Positions 1-8,658 of a stretch of DNA of 64,000 bases are shown in pieces. Source of the DNA: Simplicispira metamorpha (lineage in GTDB: Bacteria; Pseudomonadota; Gammaproteobacteria; Burkholderiales; Burkholderiaceae_C); assembly GCF_004341365.1 (NCBI RefSeq), contig NZ_SLXH01000005.1, positions 62,001-126,000 on the forward strand, given 5' to 3'. How positions within the stretch are numbered: position 1 is the stretch's first letter; each line of letters starts with the position of its first letter. The notes beneath the pieces were generated by a model that had not been told where the DNA came from, made no database searches, and saw nothing but the letters and a program-made list of their open reading frames with translations. Both the position numbers and the translations under genes were made by a program.

Positions 1-2
1 GC

Positions 3-743
3 GCCATCTTGTTTGCCGGGTCGCTGGTCAACGCGGCGGCCACCCGCTGGGCGCCGCCAGGCTGCACCATTGCCGACAGCAAAGACATGACGCTGGCGCA
101 GATGGCCGCATGGCTGATCGAGCAAGCCCGCCAGCACACCACGGTGATTCGCCTGCAAACGGGCGACCCGGCGCTGTACGGCGCCCTCATCGAGGTGGTG
201 CAGCCGCTGGACGCGGCGGGCGTGCCGGTGCGCGTGGTGCCGGGCGTGTCGTCGGCCATGGCCTCGGCGGCAGCGGCGGTGGAGAGCTTCACGCTGCCCG
301 AGGTAACGCAAAGCGTGATCTTCACCCGCGTGGAGGGGCGCACGCCCATGCCCGAGGGCGAATCGCTGGCCGAGCTGGCGCGCCACCACTGCACGCTGTG
401 CATCTTTTTGTCGATCACGCTGCTGCACAAGGTCGAGGCTGGCCTGCGCGCGGCGGGCTGGGCCGAGGACGCGCCCATGCTGGTCGTCCACAAGGCCAGC
501 TGGCCGGGTGAAGAGCAGATCGTGCGCGGCACGCTGGCCGACATTCGCCAGCGCTGCCGCGACGCCAAGATCGTCAGCCAGGCCATGGTCATTGCCAGCC
601 CCACGCTGGGCGCGCGCCAGTGGCCCGAGCTGGTCAAGTCCAAGCTCTACGACCCCACTTTCACCCACCGCTTCCGGCGTGCCAGCGAAGCCGCGCCCGC
701 CCCTGCCCCGGAATTTCTGCCGACCCAACCCGCTCCCCTATGA
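3..743 (+). CDS. cobM: Precorrin-4/cobalt-precorrin-4 C11-methyltransferase, 5' end outside window
   Basis: Transfers a methyl group from SAM to C11 of the corrin precursor in cobalamin synthesis. The reading frame is open from the window edge, so the N-terminus (including the first SAM-binding glycine loop) is missing; 246 residues are visible. The central part carries the tetrapyrrole-methylase motifs: VIRLQTGDPALYGAL near residue 50 and VPGVSSAMASAAAA near residue 80, as in CobM/CbiF. The proline/alanine-rich tail is variable. The gene ends in an ATGA overlap with cbiX, so the two are translationally coupled. With CbiX, CbiD and CbiG encoded next to it, the likely substrate is the cobalt-containing intermediate (CbiF activity) rather than the metal-free one. 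Confidence 0.9.
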   Translation, partial: AILFAGSLVNAAATRWAPPGCTIADSKDMTLAQMAAWLIEQARQHTTVIRLQTGDPALYGALIEVVQPLDAAGVPVRVVPGVSSAMASAAAAVESFTLPEVTQSVIFTRVEGRTPMPEGESLAELARHHCTLCIFLSITLLHKVEAGLRAAGWAEDAPMLVVHKASWPGEEQIVRGTLADIRQRCRDAKIVSQAMVIASPTLGARQWPELVKSKLYDPTFTHRFRRASEAAPAPAPEFLPTQPAPL

Positions 744-1705
744 CCACGCAGCACGACACCATTCTTCTCATCGGCCACGGCTCACGCGAGAGCGAGGGCA
801 ACGACGAAATCCACCGCTTTGTGGCGCAGTGGCGCACACGCCAGCCGGGCTGGAACATCGAGGTTTGCTTTATCGAATTTGCCCCGCCCAGCCTGCACGA
901 TGGGCTGCTGCAAGCGGCTGCGGGCAGCGCGCGGGTGCTGGTGTTGCCGCTGATCCTGAACGCTGCCGGGCACGTGAAGATGGAAATCCCCGAGGCCATT
1001 GAGCACGCCCGCGCCCACTGCCCCGGCACCGAGTTTCTGTACGGCCCGCACCTGACGGCCTGCGACCCCATCCTGGCCGTGTTGCGGCGCAACCTGCGCC
1101 AGTGCATGGCCACGCTGGACATGCCCGACCCCACCACCACCGGCGTGGTGCTGCTGGGGCGGGGTGCGTCCGACCGCCAGGCCAATGGCGATGTGGCCAA
1201 GATGGCGCGCTGGCTGATGGAAGAAACCGACCACGAACTGGTGGACCTGGCCTTCACCGGCATCACCTGGCCCCGGCTGGAGCGCGTGGTGCAGCGCCAG
1301 GTGCAGCTGGGCATGAAGCAGGTCGTGGTGCTGCCGTATTACCTTTTTACAGGCACGCTGATGCAGCGCATTGCCCGGCAGGTGGAGCACCTGCGCCAGC
1401 AATACCCGCAGGTGCGTTTTGCGCAGGCGTCGTATTTTGGTTTTGAGAAGGAAATCTTCGCCCTGTTGGAGCAGCGTGTGGCCGACCTGCGGGCGGGCGT
1501 GCAAGACAGCCGCCTGCCCTGCGACGGCTGCAAATACCGCGAGCTGGCCCACGACCTGGGCCACGGCCACAGCCACGCACACACCCATGCCCCTGCACCG
1601 GCCACAGACGCCGTGGTGCATCTGCACCAGCACGACCATGGCCACAGCCATGCCCCCGCGCACGACGAGCACCACCCGCACAGCCACGGGGTGCTGACCG
1701 CATGA
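740..1705 (+). CDS. cbiX: Sirohydrochlorin cobaltochelatase, long CbiX with His-rich tail
   Basis: Inserts cobalt into sirohydrochlorin, the first committed step of the cobalt-early route. The ATG at 740 overlaps the cobM stop; an upstream in-frame extension lies inside cobM and was rejected. The 321-residue protein has two chelatase halves. The first starts with LLIGHGSRESEGNDE and its active-site histidine. The second has VVLLGRGASD, in which Arg replaces the usual His, so the first half probably holds the catalytic His. After a CDGC pair near residue 258, the last ~50 residues are a histidine-rich tail (HGHSHAHTH, then HDHGHSHAPAHDEHHPHSH). Such tails in CbiX proteins are thought to store or deliver metal. 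Translationally coupled on both sides. Confidence 0.92.
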   Translation: MTTQHDTILLIGHGSRESEGNDEIHRFVAQWRTRQPGWNIEVCFIEFAPPSLHDGLLQAAAGSARVLVLPLILNAAGHVKMEIPEAIEHARAHCPGTEFLYGPHLTACDPILAVLRRNLRQCMATLDMPDPTTTGVVLLGRGASDRQANGDVAKMARWLMEETDHELVDLAFTGITWPRLERVVQRQVQLGMKQVVVLPYYLFTGTLMQRIARQVEHLRQQYPQVRFAQASYFGFEKEIFALLEQRVADLRAGVQDSRLPCDGCKYRELAHDLGHGHSHAHTHAPAPATDAVVHLHQHDHGHSHAPAHDEHHPHSHGVLTA

Positions 1706-2403
1706 GCACCGTCAACACCGTCACCGAGCAGCTCACCCGCGCCGGGCAGGCCATTGAGCACGACAGCTTTGCCATCATCGACGCCGAGGTGCCAAGCCAC
1801 GCCTACACGCCCGAGCAGTGGCCCATCGTGCGGCGCATGATCCACGCCAATGCCGACTTCGACTTCAACGGCCTGACGGACTTTCACCCCCAAGCCGTGC
1901 AGGCGGGCATGGCCGCCATGCTGCGTGGCGGCACGCCAGTGGTGGCCGATGTGGAGATGATTTGCTCGGGCCTGTCACAGCCACGGCTGGCGCACTTTGG
2001 CATGCGCACGCACCAGTTCATTTCCGATGCCGATGTGATCGCACTGGCGCAGCAAGAGGACACCACCCGCGCCGTGCAGGCCATGCGCAAGGCCCACCGC
2101 CTGGGCTTGTTGCAAGGCGCCATCGTGGGCATTGGCAATGCGCCCACGGCGCTCATCGAACTGGCCCGGCTGATTGCGCAAGAGGGTGTGCGCCCCGCGC
2201 TGGTCGTGGGGATGCCGGTGGGCTTTGTCTCGGCCGCCGAATCCAAAGACTTGATTGCCAGCCAGCACGAAGTGCCCTGGCTGGTGATTCGCGGGCGCAA
2301 GGGCGGCTCGACGCTGGTCGTGGCTGCCTTGCACGCGCTGCTGGCGCTGACCGAGGCGCAGCAACAGCAGTGGCGCCAGGCCAACCCCTGCGGGCAGGGC
2401 TGA
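1702..2403 (+). CDS. cbiC: Precorrin-8X / cobalt-precorrin-8 methylmutase
   Basis: Moves the methyl group from C11 to C12, giving (cobalt-)hydrogenobyrinate. The 233-residue product has the family signature: the IIDAEVP region near the N-terminus, HANADFDFNGLTDFHP around residue 50 (with the catalytic His), and GNAPTALIELARL around residue 150 followed by VVGMPVGFVSAAESK. The length is normal for CobH/CbiC. The ATG overlaps the cbiX TGA by four bases. The symbol cobH would be used in an aerobic pathway; cbiC is preferred here because the neighbours are of the cobalt-early type. Confidence 0.93.
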   Translation: MSTVNTVTEQLTRAGQAIEHDSFAIIDAEVPSHAYTPEQWPIVRRMIHANADFDFNGLTDFHPQAVQAGMAAMLRGGTPVVADVEMICSGLSQPRLAHFGMRTHQFISDADVIALAQQEDTTRAVQAMRKAHRLGLLQGAIVGIGNAPTALIELARLIAQEGVRPALVVGMPVGFVSAAESKDLIASQHEVPWLVIRGRKGGSTLVVAALHALLALTEAQQQQWRQANPCGQG

Positions 2404-2410
2404 CACCGCC

Positions 2411-3523
2411 ATGATGGAAAAAACCGTTCGCCGGGGCACCCGCACCGGGTTCACCACCGGGGCGTGCTCTGCCGCCGCCGCTGCCGCCGCAGTGCAGGGC
2501 CTGGTGCATGGCACGGTGCCCGACGCGGTCGATTGCCTGCTGCCCAATGGCGATGCGGTGCGCTTTGCCGTCCACGATGGCCGCTGCGATGGCACCACCG
2601 CCCACGCCATGGTCATCAAAGATGCCGGTGACGACCCCGACTGCACCGACAAAGCCCACCTGACCGCCGATGTGTGTACCCTGCCCGGCCAACCCGGCGT
2701 GGTGTGCCTGCGCGGCGGTTTTGGCATTGGCACCGTGACCATGGCCGGGCTGGGGCTGGAGGTGGGTGGCCCGGCCATCAACCCGGTGCCCCGGCGCAAC
2801 ATCGAAAGCAACGTGCGCGCCGCCGCCGGGGCGCTGCTGGAGCACACCGGGCTGGCCATCACTTTGTCGGTGCCGCAGGGCGTGGAGATGGCCAAAAAAA
2901 CGCTCAACGCGCGGCTGGGCATTGTGGGCGGCATCTCGATTCTGGGCACCACTGGCATCGTCAAACCGTATTCCACCGCGGCCTACCGCGCCAGCGTGGT
3001 GCAAGGCATTCAGGTGGCGGCCACGCTGGGCCACGGGGTGGTGGTGCTGACCACGGGCGGGCGCACCGAGCAGTTCACCATGAAAGAGCGCCCCGACCTG
3101 CCCCCCGCCTGCTTTGTGCAGATGGGCGACTTTTTGCGCTACGCCCTGGATGAGGCCGTGGCCCAGGGGCTGCGCCAGGTGGTGATTGGCGGCATGGTCG
3201 GCAAGCTGACCAAAATTGCCCAGGGCGAAACCATCACCCACGCCCAGCGCGCCGAGGTCGATACGCAACTGCTGGCCGACCTGGCCGCCAGCCTGGGCGC
3301 ACCGCCCGCCGACTGCGCGGCCATCGCCGCTGCCGAAACCGCCCGCTTTGCCGCCGAGCGCATGGAGGCGCTGGGCCTGTCGGCGCCGTTCCATACCGCC
3401 CTGGCCCGCGCCGTGGTGCGCACGCTGATGGCACCGGCGCGCTATGGCGGCCAATTTCAACTCCATGTGCTGGTGTGCGACTTTGACGGTCGCAAAGTGG
3501 CAGAGGCTTTTTCCCATGACTGA
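2411..3523 (+). CDS. cbiD: Cobalt-precorrin-5B C1-methyltransferase
   Basis: Methylates C1 of cobalt-precorrin-5B in the cobalt-early pathway. The 370-residue protein starts with the typical RRGTRTGFTTGACSAAAAAA segment and has GFGIGTVTMAGLGLEVGGPAINPVP in the middle (glycine-rich, around residues 100-125) and GTTGIVKPYS near residue 180. Two ATG codons are adjacent at the start; the first is taken. The start lies 7 bp after the cbiC stop and the end overlaps cobL by 8 bp. CbiD is the strongest single marker in this operon that cobalt is inserted early. Confidence 0.94.
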   Translation: MMEKTVRRGTRTGFTTGACSAAAAAAAVQGLVHGTVPDAVDCLLPNGDAVRFAVHDGRCDGTTAHAMVIKDAGDDPDCTDKAHLTADVCTLPGQPGVVCLRGGFGIGTVTMAGLGLEVGGPAINPVPRRNIESNVRAAAGALLEHTGLAITLSVPQGVEMAKKTLNARLGIVGGISILGTTGIVKPYSTAAYRASVVQGIQVAATLGHGVVVLTTGGRTEQFTMKERPDLPPACFVQMGDFLRYALDEAVAQGLRQVVIGGMVGKLTKIAQGETITHAQRAEVDTQLLADLAASLGAPPADCAAIAAAETARFAAERMEALGLSAPFHTALARAVVRTLMAPARYGGQFQLHVLVCDFDGRKVAEAFSHD

Positions 3524-4808
3524 CCCCCAACCCTGCCGCGTGATTGGCGTTCTGGACGACGGCGCAGCCAGCCTGAGCGCCACGGCACTGGCCTTTTTGC
3601 GCCGGGCCGATTGGGTCATTGGCGGTGCGCGCACGCTGGCGTTGCTCGACGATGACATCGCCCCCCACGCCATCCGCCGCGACCTGACCGGCCAGCTCAG
3701 CGCCGTGCCCGGCTGGATTGCCCAGGCCCGCGAAGCCCAGCAAACCAGCGTGGTGCTGGCCACGGGCGATCCGCTGTGCCACGGCATTGCCAGCTACCTG
3801 GCCGCGCGCCTGTGCATTGCGGCCATTGAGGTCTTGCCCAACGTCTCCACGCTGCAACTGGCCTGCGCCCGTTTTGGCGTGGCCTGGCAAGACGCGCGCA
3901 TTGTTTCGGTACACAGCAAAGACGCTGGCGAATGGCAAGCGGGCACCGCACCCGGCCACGGCCTGTATGCGCTGGCGCAAGCGGTACGCCAGCACGAGCG
4001 CCTGATCGTGCTGACCAGCCCCGACAACAGCCCCGACCGCATTGCCCGCCTGCTGCTGGCCGAAGGGCTGGGGGACGACTTTGTGCTGTGCGTGGCTGAG
4101 CGCCTGTGCTCGCCGCACGAGCGCACCTGGGCCGACATGCCGCCCGCAGAAGCCGCCCTGCACCGCTTTGCCGACCCCAACGTAGTGCTGCTGCTGCGCA
4201 CCACGGCACGCCCGCGCCCGGTGTGCCTGGGCCTGGCCGACAGCGCCTACCAGCAGCGCCAGCCCGACAAGGGGTTGATCACCAAACAGGAAGTACGCGC
4301 CGTCTCGCTGGCGCGGCTGCAACTGCGCTGCGACAGCCGGGTGTGGGACATTGGCGCGGGCAGCGGCTCGGTGGGGCTGGAGGCCGCGCGCCTGTGCCCG
4401 CAAGGCCATGTCTGGGCCATAGAGAAAAACGAGGCCGATGCCGCCATTGCCCGCTGCAACGCGCGCGCCCTGGGCGTCAGCAACCACACGCTGGTACACG
4501 GCAAAGCCCCCGAGGGCCTGGGCACCTGGCCCGACCCCGACGCCATCTTCATCGGTGGCTCGGGCGGCGAACTGGCCGACTTGATTGCCCTGTGCCTGCG
4601 CCGCCTGCGCCCCGGCGGCTGGCTGGTGATGAACTTTGTCACCCTGGAGAACCTGGCCACCGCCACACAAACATTGCAAGCGCTGGGGGCCACCTGGGAT
4701 GTGCTGCAACTGCAAGCCGCCCGCAGCAAACCCATCTTGCACATGCACCGCATGGCCGCCGAAAACCCGGTGTGGATCGTCTGCGCCCAGCCGGGAGATG
4801 GAGCATGA
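3516..4808 (+). CDS. cobL: Bifunctional precorrin-6B C5,15-methyltransferase/decarboxylase (CbiE-CbiT fusion)
   Basis: Carries out the C5 and C15 methylations and decarboxylation of the C12 acetate. The 430-residue protein is a fusion: residues 1 to about 205 are a CbiE-type tetrapyrrole methylase (VIGVLDDGAASLS at the start, VLATGDPLCHGIASYL near residue 75), and residues about 235-430 are a CbiT Rossmann methyltransferase with the SAM loop DIGAGSGSVGLEAARL near residue 278 and FIGGSGGEL further on. The ATG at 3516 overlaps the end of cbiD; the frame stays open upstream but that part lies within cbiD. The stop overlaps the next ATG. Confidence 0.93.
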   Translation: MTDPQPCRVIGVLDDGAASLSATALAFLRRADWVIGGARTLALLDDDIAPHAIRRDLTGQLSAVPGWIAQAREAQQTSVVLATGDPLCHGIASYLAARLCIAAIEVLPNVSTLQLACARFGVAWQDARIVSVHSKDAGEWQAGTAPGHGLYALAQAVRQHERLIVLTSPDNSPDRIARLLLAEGLGDDFVLCVAERLCSPHERTWADMPPAEAALHRFADPNVVLLLRTTARPRPVCLGLADSAYQQRQPDKGLITKQEVRAVSLARLQLRCDSRVWDIGAGSGSVGLEAARLCPQGHVWAIEKNEADAAIARCNARALGVSNHTLVHGKAPEGLGTWPDPDAIFIGGSGGELADLIALCLRRLRPGGWLVMNFVTLENLATATQTLQALGATWDVLQLQAARSKPILHMHRMAAENPVWIVCAQPGDGA

Positions 4809-5671
4809 CCGTCATGACCCCTGCCGCCGCAGCCCCCACCGCCCCATCGCTGGGCCGCCTCATCGGTGTATCCCTCGGCCCTGGCGACCCGGGCCTCATC
4901 ACCCGCGCCGCGTGGGCGCAATTGCAGCGCACCGATGCAGTGTGGACGTACCCGGCCCGCAGCACCAAGACGCCCAGCTACGCTTTTGACATCGTGCAGC
5001 GCGCCGGGCTCACACCGCCTGCGCAGCACCAAACGCTGCTGTTTCCCATGACACACGACGGCGACAAGCTCGCCCGCGCCTGGCTGCGCGCCGCCCAGAC
5101 GGTGCTGCCCTGGCTGCTGGCCGGGCAAGACGTGTTGTTTTTGGTGGAAGGCGACGCCAGCACCTACGCCACCTTCGGCCACCTGGCGCGCACGGTGCAG
5201 GCGCTGGAGCCGCGCACCACCACCCAGGTGATTGCCGGGGTCAACGCCTTCACCGCCGCCTGCGCCGCACGCAACCTGCCGCTGGCCGAGCAGGACGACA
5301 CCATCGCCATCGTGCCCGCCGCCTACGGCGTCAGTGCAGTCGATCGCCTTCTGACCGACTTCGACACCCTGGTGCTGATGAAGGTCAAGCCCCTGATGGA
5401 CGACCTGATCGACTGGCTCACCCGCCGCGACCTGCTGCCCCACACCCAGTTCATCGAGCGCGTGGGTGCGCCCGACGAGCGCAGCATCAACGGCGTGGAT
5501 CTGCCCGCGCTGCGTGGCACCAAAGTCAGCTACCTCTCGCTCATGGTGGTGAAGAACCCGCACCGCATCCGGGGCGAGCGCATCAAGGGCTGCCTCAAGA
5601 AGGCATCGCCTGCGCCATTGCCGCCTGCCGATCGCCATGGCCTCTGTGCCGCACTGGAAACCTCCGAATGA
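4805..5671 (+). CDS. cobI: Precorrin-2 / cobalt-factor II C20-methyltransferase
   Basis: First peripheral methylation of the corrin ring, at C20. After an alanine/threonine-rich lead of about 15 residues, the 288-residue protein has LIGVSLGPGDPGLITRAA, the SAM-binding start of CobI/CbiL; FLVEGDASTYATFGHL around residue 115 and VIAGVNAFTAACAA around residue 140 are the other methylase motifs. The ATG at 4805 forms an ATGA overlap with cobL; the longer open frame upstream lies inside cobL. It also overlaps the next gene by four bases. cbiL would be the equivalent anaerobic-pathway name. Confidence 0.92.
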   Translation: MTVMTPAAAAPTAPSLGRLIGVSLGPGDPGLITRAAWAQLQRTDAVWTYPARSTKTPSYAFDIVQRAGLTPPAQHQTLLFPMTHDGDKLARAWLRAAQTVLPWLLAGQDVLFLVEGDASTYATFGHLARTVQALEPRTTTQVIAGVNAFTAACAARNLPLAEQDDTIAIVPAAYGVSAVDRLLTDFDTLVLMKVKPLMDDLIDWLTRRDLLPHTQFIERVGAPDERSINGVDLPALRGTKVSYLSLMVVKNPHRIRGERIKGCLKKASPAPLPPADRHGLCAALETSE

Positions 5672-6507
5672 CCGCCACCGCATCCCCCGCAGCGCCCGCC
5701 GTGGTGCTCTCAGCCCCCGCACAGCCTCTGCAAGAAGCCCGCGTCTGCATCGTCGCCATCACCCGCCACGGCGCGGCCCAGGCGGCCCAGCTGGCGCGTG
5801 ATTTGCCTGATGCCCATGTCTGCACTGCCGCCAAATTTGCCCACGCATTTGACGGCCTGGGCAACCCGGTGCGCGCCTATGAAGGCGCGCTGCGCGACGA
5901 AATGGCACCGCTGTTTGCGGCCTACGATCAACTGGTGTTTTTTGTCTCACTGGGCGCGGTGGTGCGGCTGGTGGCGCCGCACTTGCAATCCAAAGACGAA
6001 GACCCCGGCGTCACGGTAGTGGATGACGCCGGGCAATTTGTCATTCCGGTGCTGTCGGGCCATGTCGGTGGTGCCAACGCCATGAGCGAGCGCATTGCCG
6101 ACCTGATCGGCGCCACCCCCGTGCTGACCACCGCCTCGGATGTGGGCAAAACCATCCCCGTCGATATCCTGGGCCGCCACCTGGGCTGGCGCGTGGAGGC
6201 GCCCAAAATCAACATCACCCGGGTTTCGGCGCATGTGGTCAATGGCGAGCCCATCGCCGTGGTGCAAGAGGCGGGCAGCACCCGCTGGTGGACGCGGCCC
6301 ACGCCGTTGCCCGCGCACATCGAGCGGTTGAGCGCCTTCAGCCAGGTGCGCCCCACGCACCACCGGGCCGTGCTGTGGATTACCGATGCCAGCGTTCCCC
6401 CGGCGCTGTGGGATGCCTGGGCCGAGCGGTTGGTGGTGTACCGCCCGCCAGCAGGCCAGCCCGCTGACGCCAGCACGGCCTGCACACCCACGGCAGCGGG
6501 GGCATGA
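5668..6507 (+). CDS. cbiG: Cobalt-precorrin-5A hydrolase, N-terminal and middle domains (CbiG)
   Basis: CbiG opens the delta-lactone of cobalt-precorrin-5A and releases acetaldehyde, contracting the ring. This 279-residue product has the CbiG N-terminal domain (VFFVSLGAVVRLVAPHLQSK near residue 90, then VIPVLSGHVGGANAMSERIA near residue 130) and the middle domain up to about residue 250, but not the C-terminal domain, which is encoded by the next gene. The tail is low in complexity. Start and end overlap the neighbours by four bases. Split cbiG genes occur elsewhere; here the split looks stable, not a frameshift, because the second part has its own ATG in an ATGA overlap. Confidence 0.87.
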   Translation: MTATASPAAPAVVLSAPAQPLQEARVCIVAITRHGAAQAAQLARDLPDAHVCTAAKFAHAFDGLGNPVRAYEGALRDEMAPLFAAYDQLVFFVSLGAVVRLVAPHLQSKDEDPGVTVVDDAGQFVIPVLSGHVGGANAMSERIADLIGATPVLTTASDVGKTIPVDILGRHLGWRVEAPKINITRVSAHVVNGEPIAVVQEAGSTRWWTRPTPLPAHIERLSAFSQVRPTHHRAVLWITDASVPPALWDAWAERLVVYRPPAGQPADASTACTPTAAGA

Positions 6508-6926
6508 CGCCGCGCACCTTGCTCAGCGTCGGGCTGGGCTGCGACCGGGGCACACCGCTGGCCACCGTACAGGCCTGCCTGCACGAAGCCCTGGCGCAAC
6601 TGGGCGCCACGCCCGCCGACATCGTGGCCGTGGCCAGCATCACCCTCAAGGCCGACGAGCCGGCCCTGGCACAACTGGCCGCGCTGCACGGCTGGACGCT
6701 GCAATGGTTCAGCCCGGCAGAGCTGGCCGCTGTGCCCGTGCCCAACCCCTCGGCCACGGTGCTGCGCCATGTCGGCACGCCCTCGGTCAGCGAGGCGGCG
6801 GCGCTGCTGGCCGGGCGGGTGCCCATGTCGGCCCTGCTGGTCGAAAAACACAAGCATCGCGGGCCCGATGGCAAGAACGCCACCGTGTCGATCGCCCGTG
6901 CGGCCGCGTCGTTTTCTGCTTCGTAA
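6504..6926 (+). CDS. CbiG C-terminal / CobE-like domain protein
   Basis: A 140-residue stand-alone version of the CbiG C-terminal domain, also called CobE in aerobic pathways. Visible marks are LLSVGLGCDRGTPLATVQAC at the N-terminus, ASITLKADEPALAQLA near residue 50, and a late segment with LLVEKHKHRGPDGKNATVSIARA. Its ATG overlaps the stop of the upstream cbiG part, so the two are probably made together and together replace a full CbiG. CobE function on its own is poorly defined; structural or substrate-handling roles have been proposed. Confidence 0.85.
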   Translation: MTPRTLLSVGLGCDRGTPLATVQACLHEALAQLGATPADIVAVASITLKADEPALAQLAALHGWTLQWFSPAELAAVPVPNPSATVLRHVGTPSVSEAAALLAGRVPMSALLVEKHKHRGPDGKNATVSIARAAASFSAS

Positions 6927-6968
6927 TTTCCCCCCCACCCCTCTGACGTTTCTTGAAAGGAAACCACC

Positions 6969-7631
6969 ATGCACATCGAAATCGGCATCCTCTCGCCCGA
7001 AAAAATTGCCTATGCCTCAGCCGCTGCCACCGCGCTGCTGGGCGCCCACGCCCTGGGCCTGCTCAAAAGCCCTGCGGCGTGGCTGCGCACCGCCCTGGCT
7101 GCGTTCTTCTTCAGCGTGCTGATGCAGGCGTGGCACGTGCCTGTGGGCCCGTCGGAGCTGCACCTGGTGGGCGCGATGCCGATTTACCTGTTGTTTGGCT
7201 TTGTGCCCACGCTGTTTGGCTTTGGCGTCGGTCTGCTCATGCAGGCGCTGGTGTTTGAGCCGCAAGACCTGGCCCACCTGGCCATCAACTTCCTGAGCCT
7301 GGCCGTGCCGCTGGTCACGGTACACCACACCCTGGGCAAAAAGATGCAGGGCATCAACGTGGCCAACGTGCTCCAGCTCGACGCCGTGTACTACGCGGGC
7401 GTGACGCTCATGGTGGGTTTCTGGCTGTCCATCAGCAGCGATGCCGCGCCCGTGGCCGACTGGGCGCTGTTTGCCGCGTCCTACGTCAGCCTGGTCGCCA
7501 TCGAGCCGCTGCTGACCATCGGTCTGGTGGCGCTGGTGGGCCACCTGCGCGGCAGCCGCTGGCTGGCAGCTTGCATCGACGAAGGCTTGCTGCGCCGTGC
7601 AGCCCCGGCGGCGTTATCGGCAGCGGCCTGA
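6969..7631 (+). CDS. CbiM-like cobalt ECF-type permease subunit
   Basis: Integral membrane protein of 220 residues with about six hydrophobic segments, related to CbiM, the substrate-specific subunit of cobalt ECF transporters. It starts MHIEIGIL; in CbiM the N-terminal Met-His-Ile is processed so that His2 helps bind Co(II), and that feature is kept. MPIYLLFGFVPTLFGFGVGLL and VHHTLGKKMQGINVANVL are recognisable middle motifs. GAAAGGA lies 6 bp before the ATG. No cbiN, cbiQ or cbiO gene follows, so it either works alone, as reported for some CbiM relatives, or borrows partners from elsewhere. Its place in the operon points to cobalt supply for CbiX. Confidence 0.82.
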   Translation: MHIEIGILSPEKIAYASAAATALLGAHALGLLKSPAAWLRTALAAFFFSVLMQAWHVPVGPSELHLVGAMPIYLLFGFVPTLFGFGVGLLMQALVFEPQDLAHLAINFLSLAVPLVTVHHTLGKKMQGINVANVLQLDAVYYAGVTLMVGFWLSISSDAAPVADWALFAASYVSLVAIEPLLTIGLVALVGHLRGSRWLAACIDEGLLRRAAPAALSAAA

Positions 7632-7650
7632 TCGGCAAAGGGCCCTACCC

Positions 7651-8658
7651 ATGACCGCAGGAAAAATCATGCTCGTGGGCATTGGCCCCGGCAGCACCGA
7701 GCACATGACGGCGCGCGCTCGTGCCGCCATTGCCGAGGCCGACACCATCATCGGCTACGTCACCTACATCAAGCTGGTGGCCGACCTGATCGAGGGCAAA
7801 GAGATCGTGCGCAAGTCCATGACCGAGGAGCTGGACCGCGCCATCGAAGCGCTGGAGCGCGCCCGCCAGGGCAAAAAAGTGGCGCTGATTTCATCGGGCG
7901 ATGCGGGTGTGTACGGCATGGCCGGGCCCACGTTCGAGGTGCTGTTCCAGGCGGGCTGGACGCCGCCCGTGCTGGATGCGCACGGCGTGCCCGAACCCGG
8001 CGGCATTGTGGTGGAAGTGGTGCCCGGCGCATCGGCCCTCAACAGCTGCGCGGCCCTGGTGGGCGCACCGCTCACGCATGACTTTTGCGCCATCTCACTG
8101 TCGGATCTGCTCACGCCCTGGCCCACCATTGCGCGCAGGCTGGATGCCGTGGCTTACTCCGATTTTGTGGTGGCCCTGTACAACCCCAAAAGTGGCCGCC
8201 GCACGCGGCAGATTGTGGAGGCGCAGCGCCTGTTCCTGCGCCACCGCAGCCCTGATACGCCCGTGGCCATCGTCAAAAGCGCCTACCGCCGCCGCGAGCG
8301 CATCGAGTTCACCACGCTGGCGCACATGAGCGATGCCGACATCGGCATGCTCAGCACCGTGCTCATCGGCAACAGCAACACCGTGGTGCTGGGCGGCCTG
8401 ATGGTCACGCCACGCGGCTACGCCAACAAGTACGACGTGCAGGCCGGTGGCACCACGCGCGAGGGAGAGCGCCCAGGCAGGTCGCTTTCCACCGGGCTCA
8501 ATGGCTGGCTCGAAAATTTGTTTGCCGACCATGCAGCGGGGGACAGTATCGAAGCCCTGGCCCAGCGCCACCGCCTGCCGGTGGAATACATCCGCGACAC
8601 CCTTGAAAACCCGCTGGAAGCCGCAGCGCAAGATGCCCCCGAAGAGGCCGAAGCATGA
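7651..8658 (+). CDS. cobJ: Precorrin-3B / cobalt-factor III C17-methyltransferase
   Basis: Methylates C17 and promotes ring contraction. The 335-residue protein opens with IMLVGIGPGSTEHMTARA, and has VALISSGDAGVYGMAGPTFE near residue 85, EVVPGASALNSCAALVGAPL near residue 125 and FVVALYNPKSGRRTRQ near residue 175, all typical of CobJ/CbiH. The last ~75 residues, after the methylase fold, form an extra tail seen in some relatives. The ATG at 7651 fits the family start; an earlier in-frame codon lies inside the permease gene. It overlaps the ferredoxin gene by four bases. Confidence 0.92.
   Translation: MTAGKIMLVGIGPGSTEHMTARARAAIAEADTIIGYVTYIKLVADLIEGKEIVRKSMTEELDRAIEALERARQGKKVALISSGDAGVYGMAGPTFEVLFQAGWTPPVLDAHGVPEPGGIVVEVVPGASALNSCAALVGAPLTHDFCAISLSDLLTPWPTIARRLDAVAYSDFVVALYNPKSGRRTRQIVEAQRLFLRHRSPDTPVAIVKSAYRRRERIEFTTLAHMSDADIGMLSTVLIGNSNTVVLGGLMVTPRGYANKYDVQAGGTTREGERPGRSLSTGLNGWLENLFADHAAGDSIEALAQRHRLPVEYIRDTLENPLEAAAQDAPEEAEA

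Noticed and set aside
3444-3515. Upstream extension of cobL
   Set aside because: Lies inside cbiD; the ATG at 3516 fits the family start and the coupled overlap.
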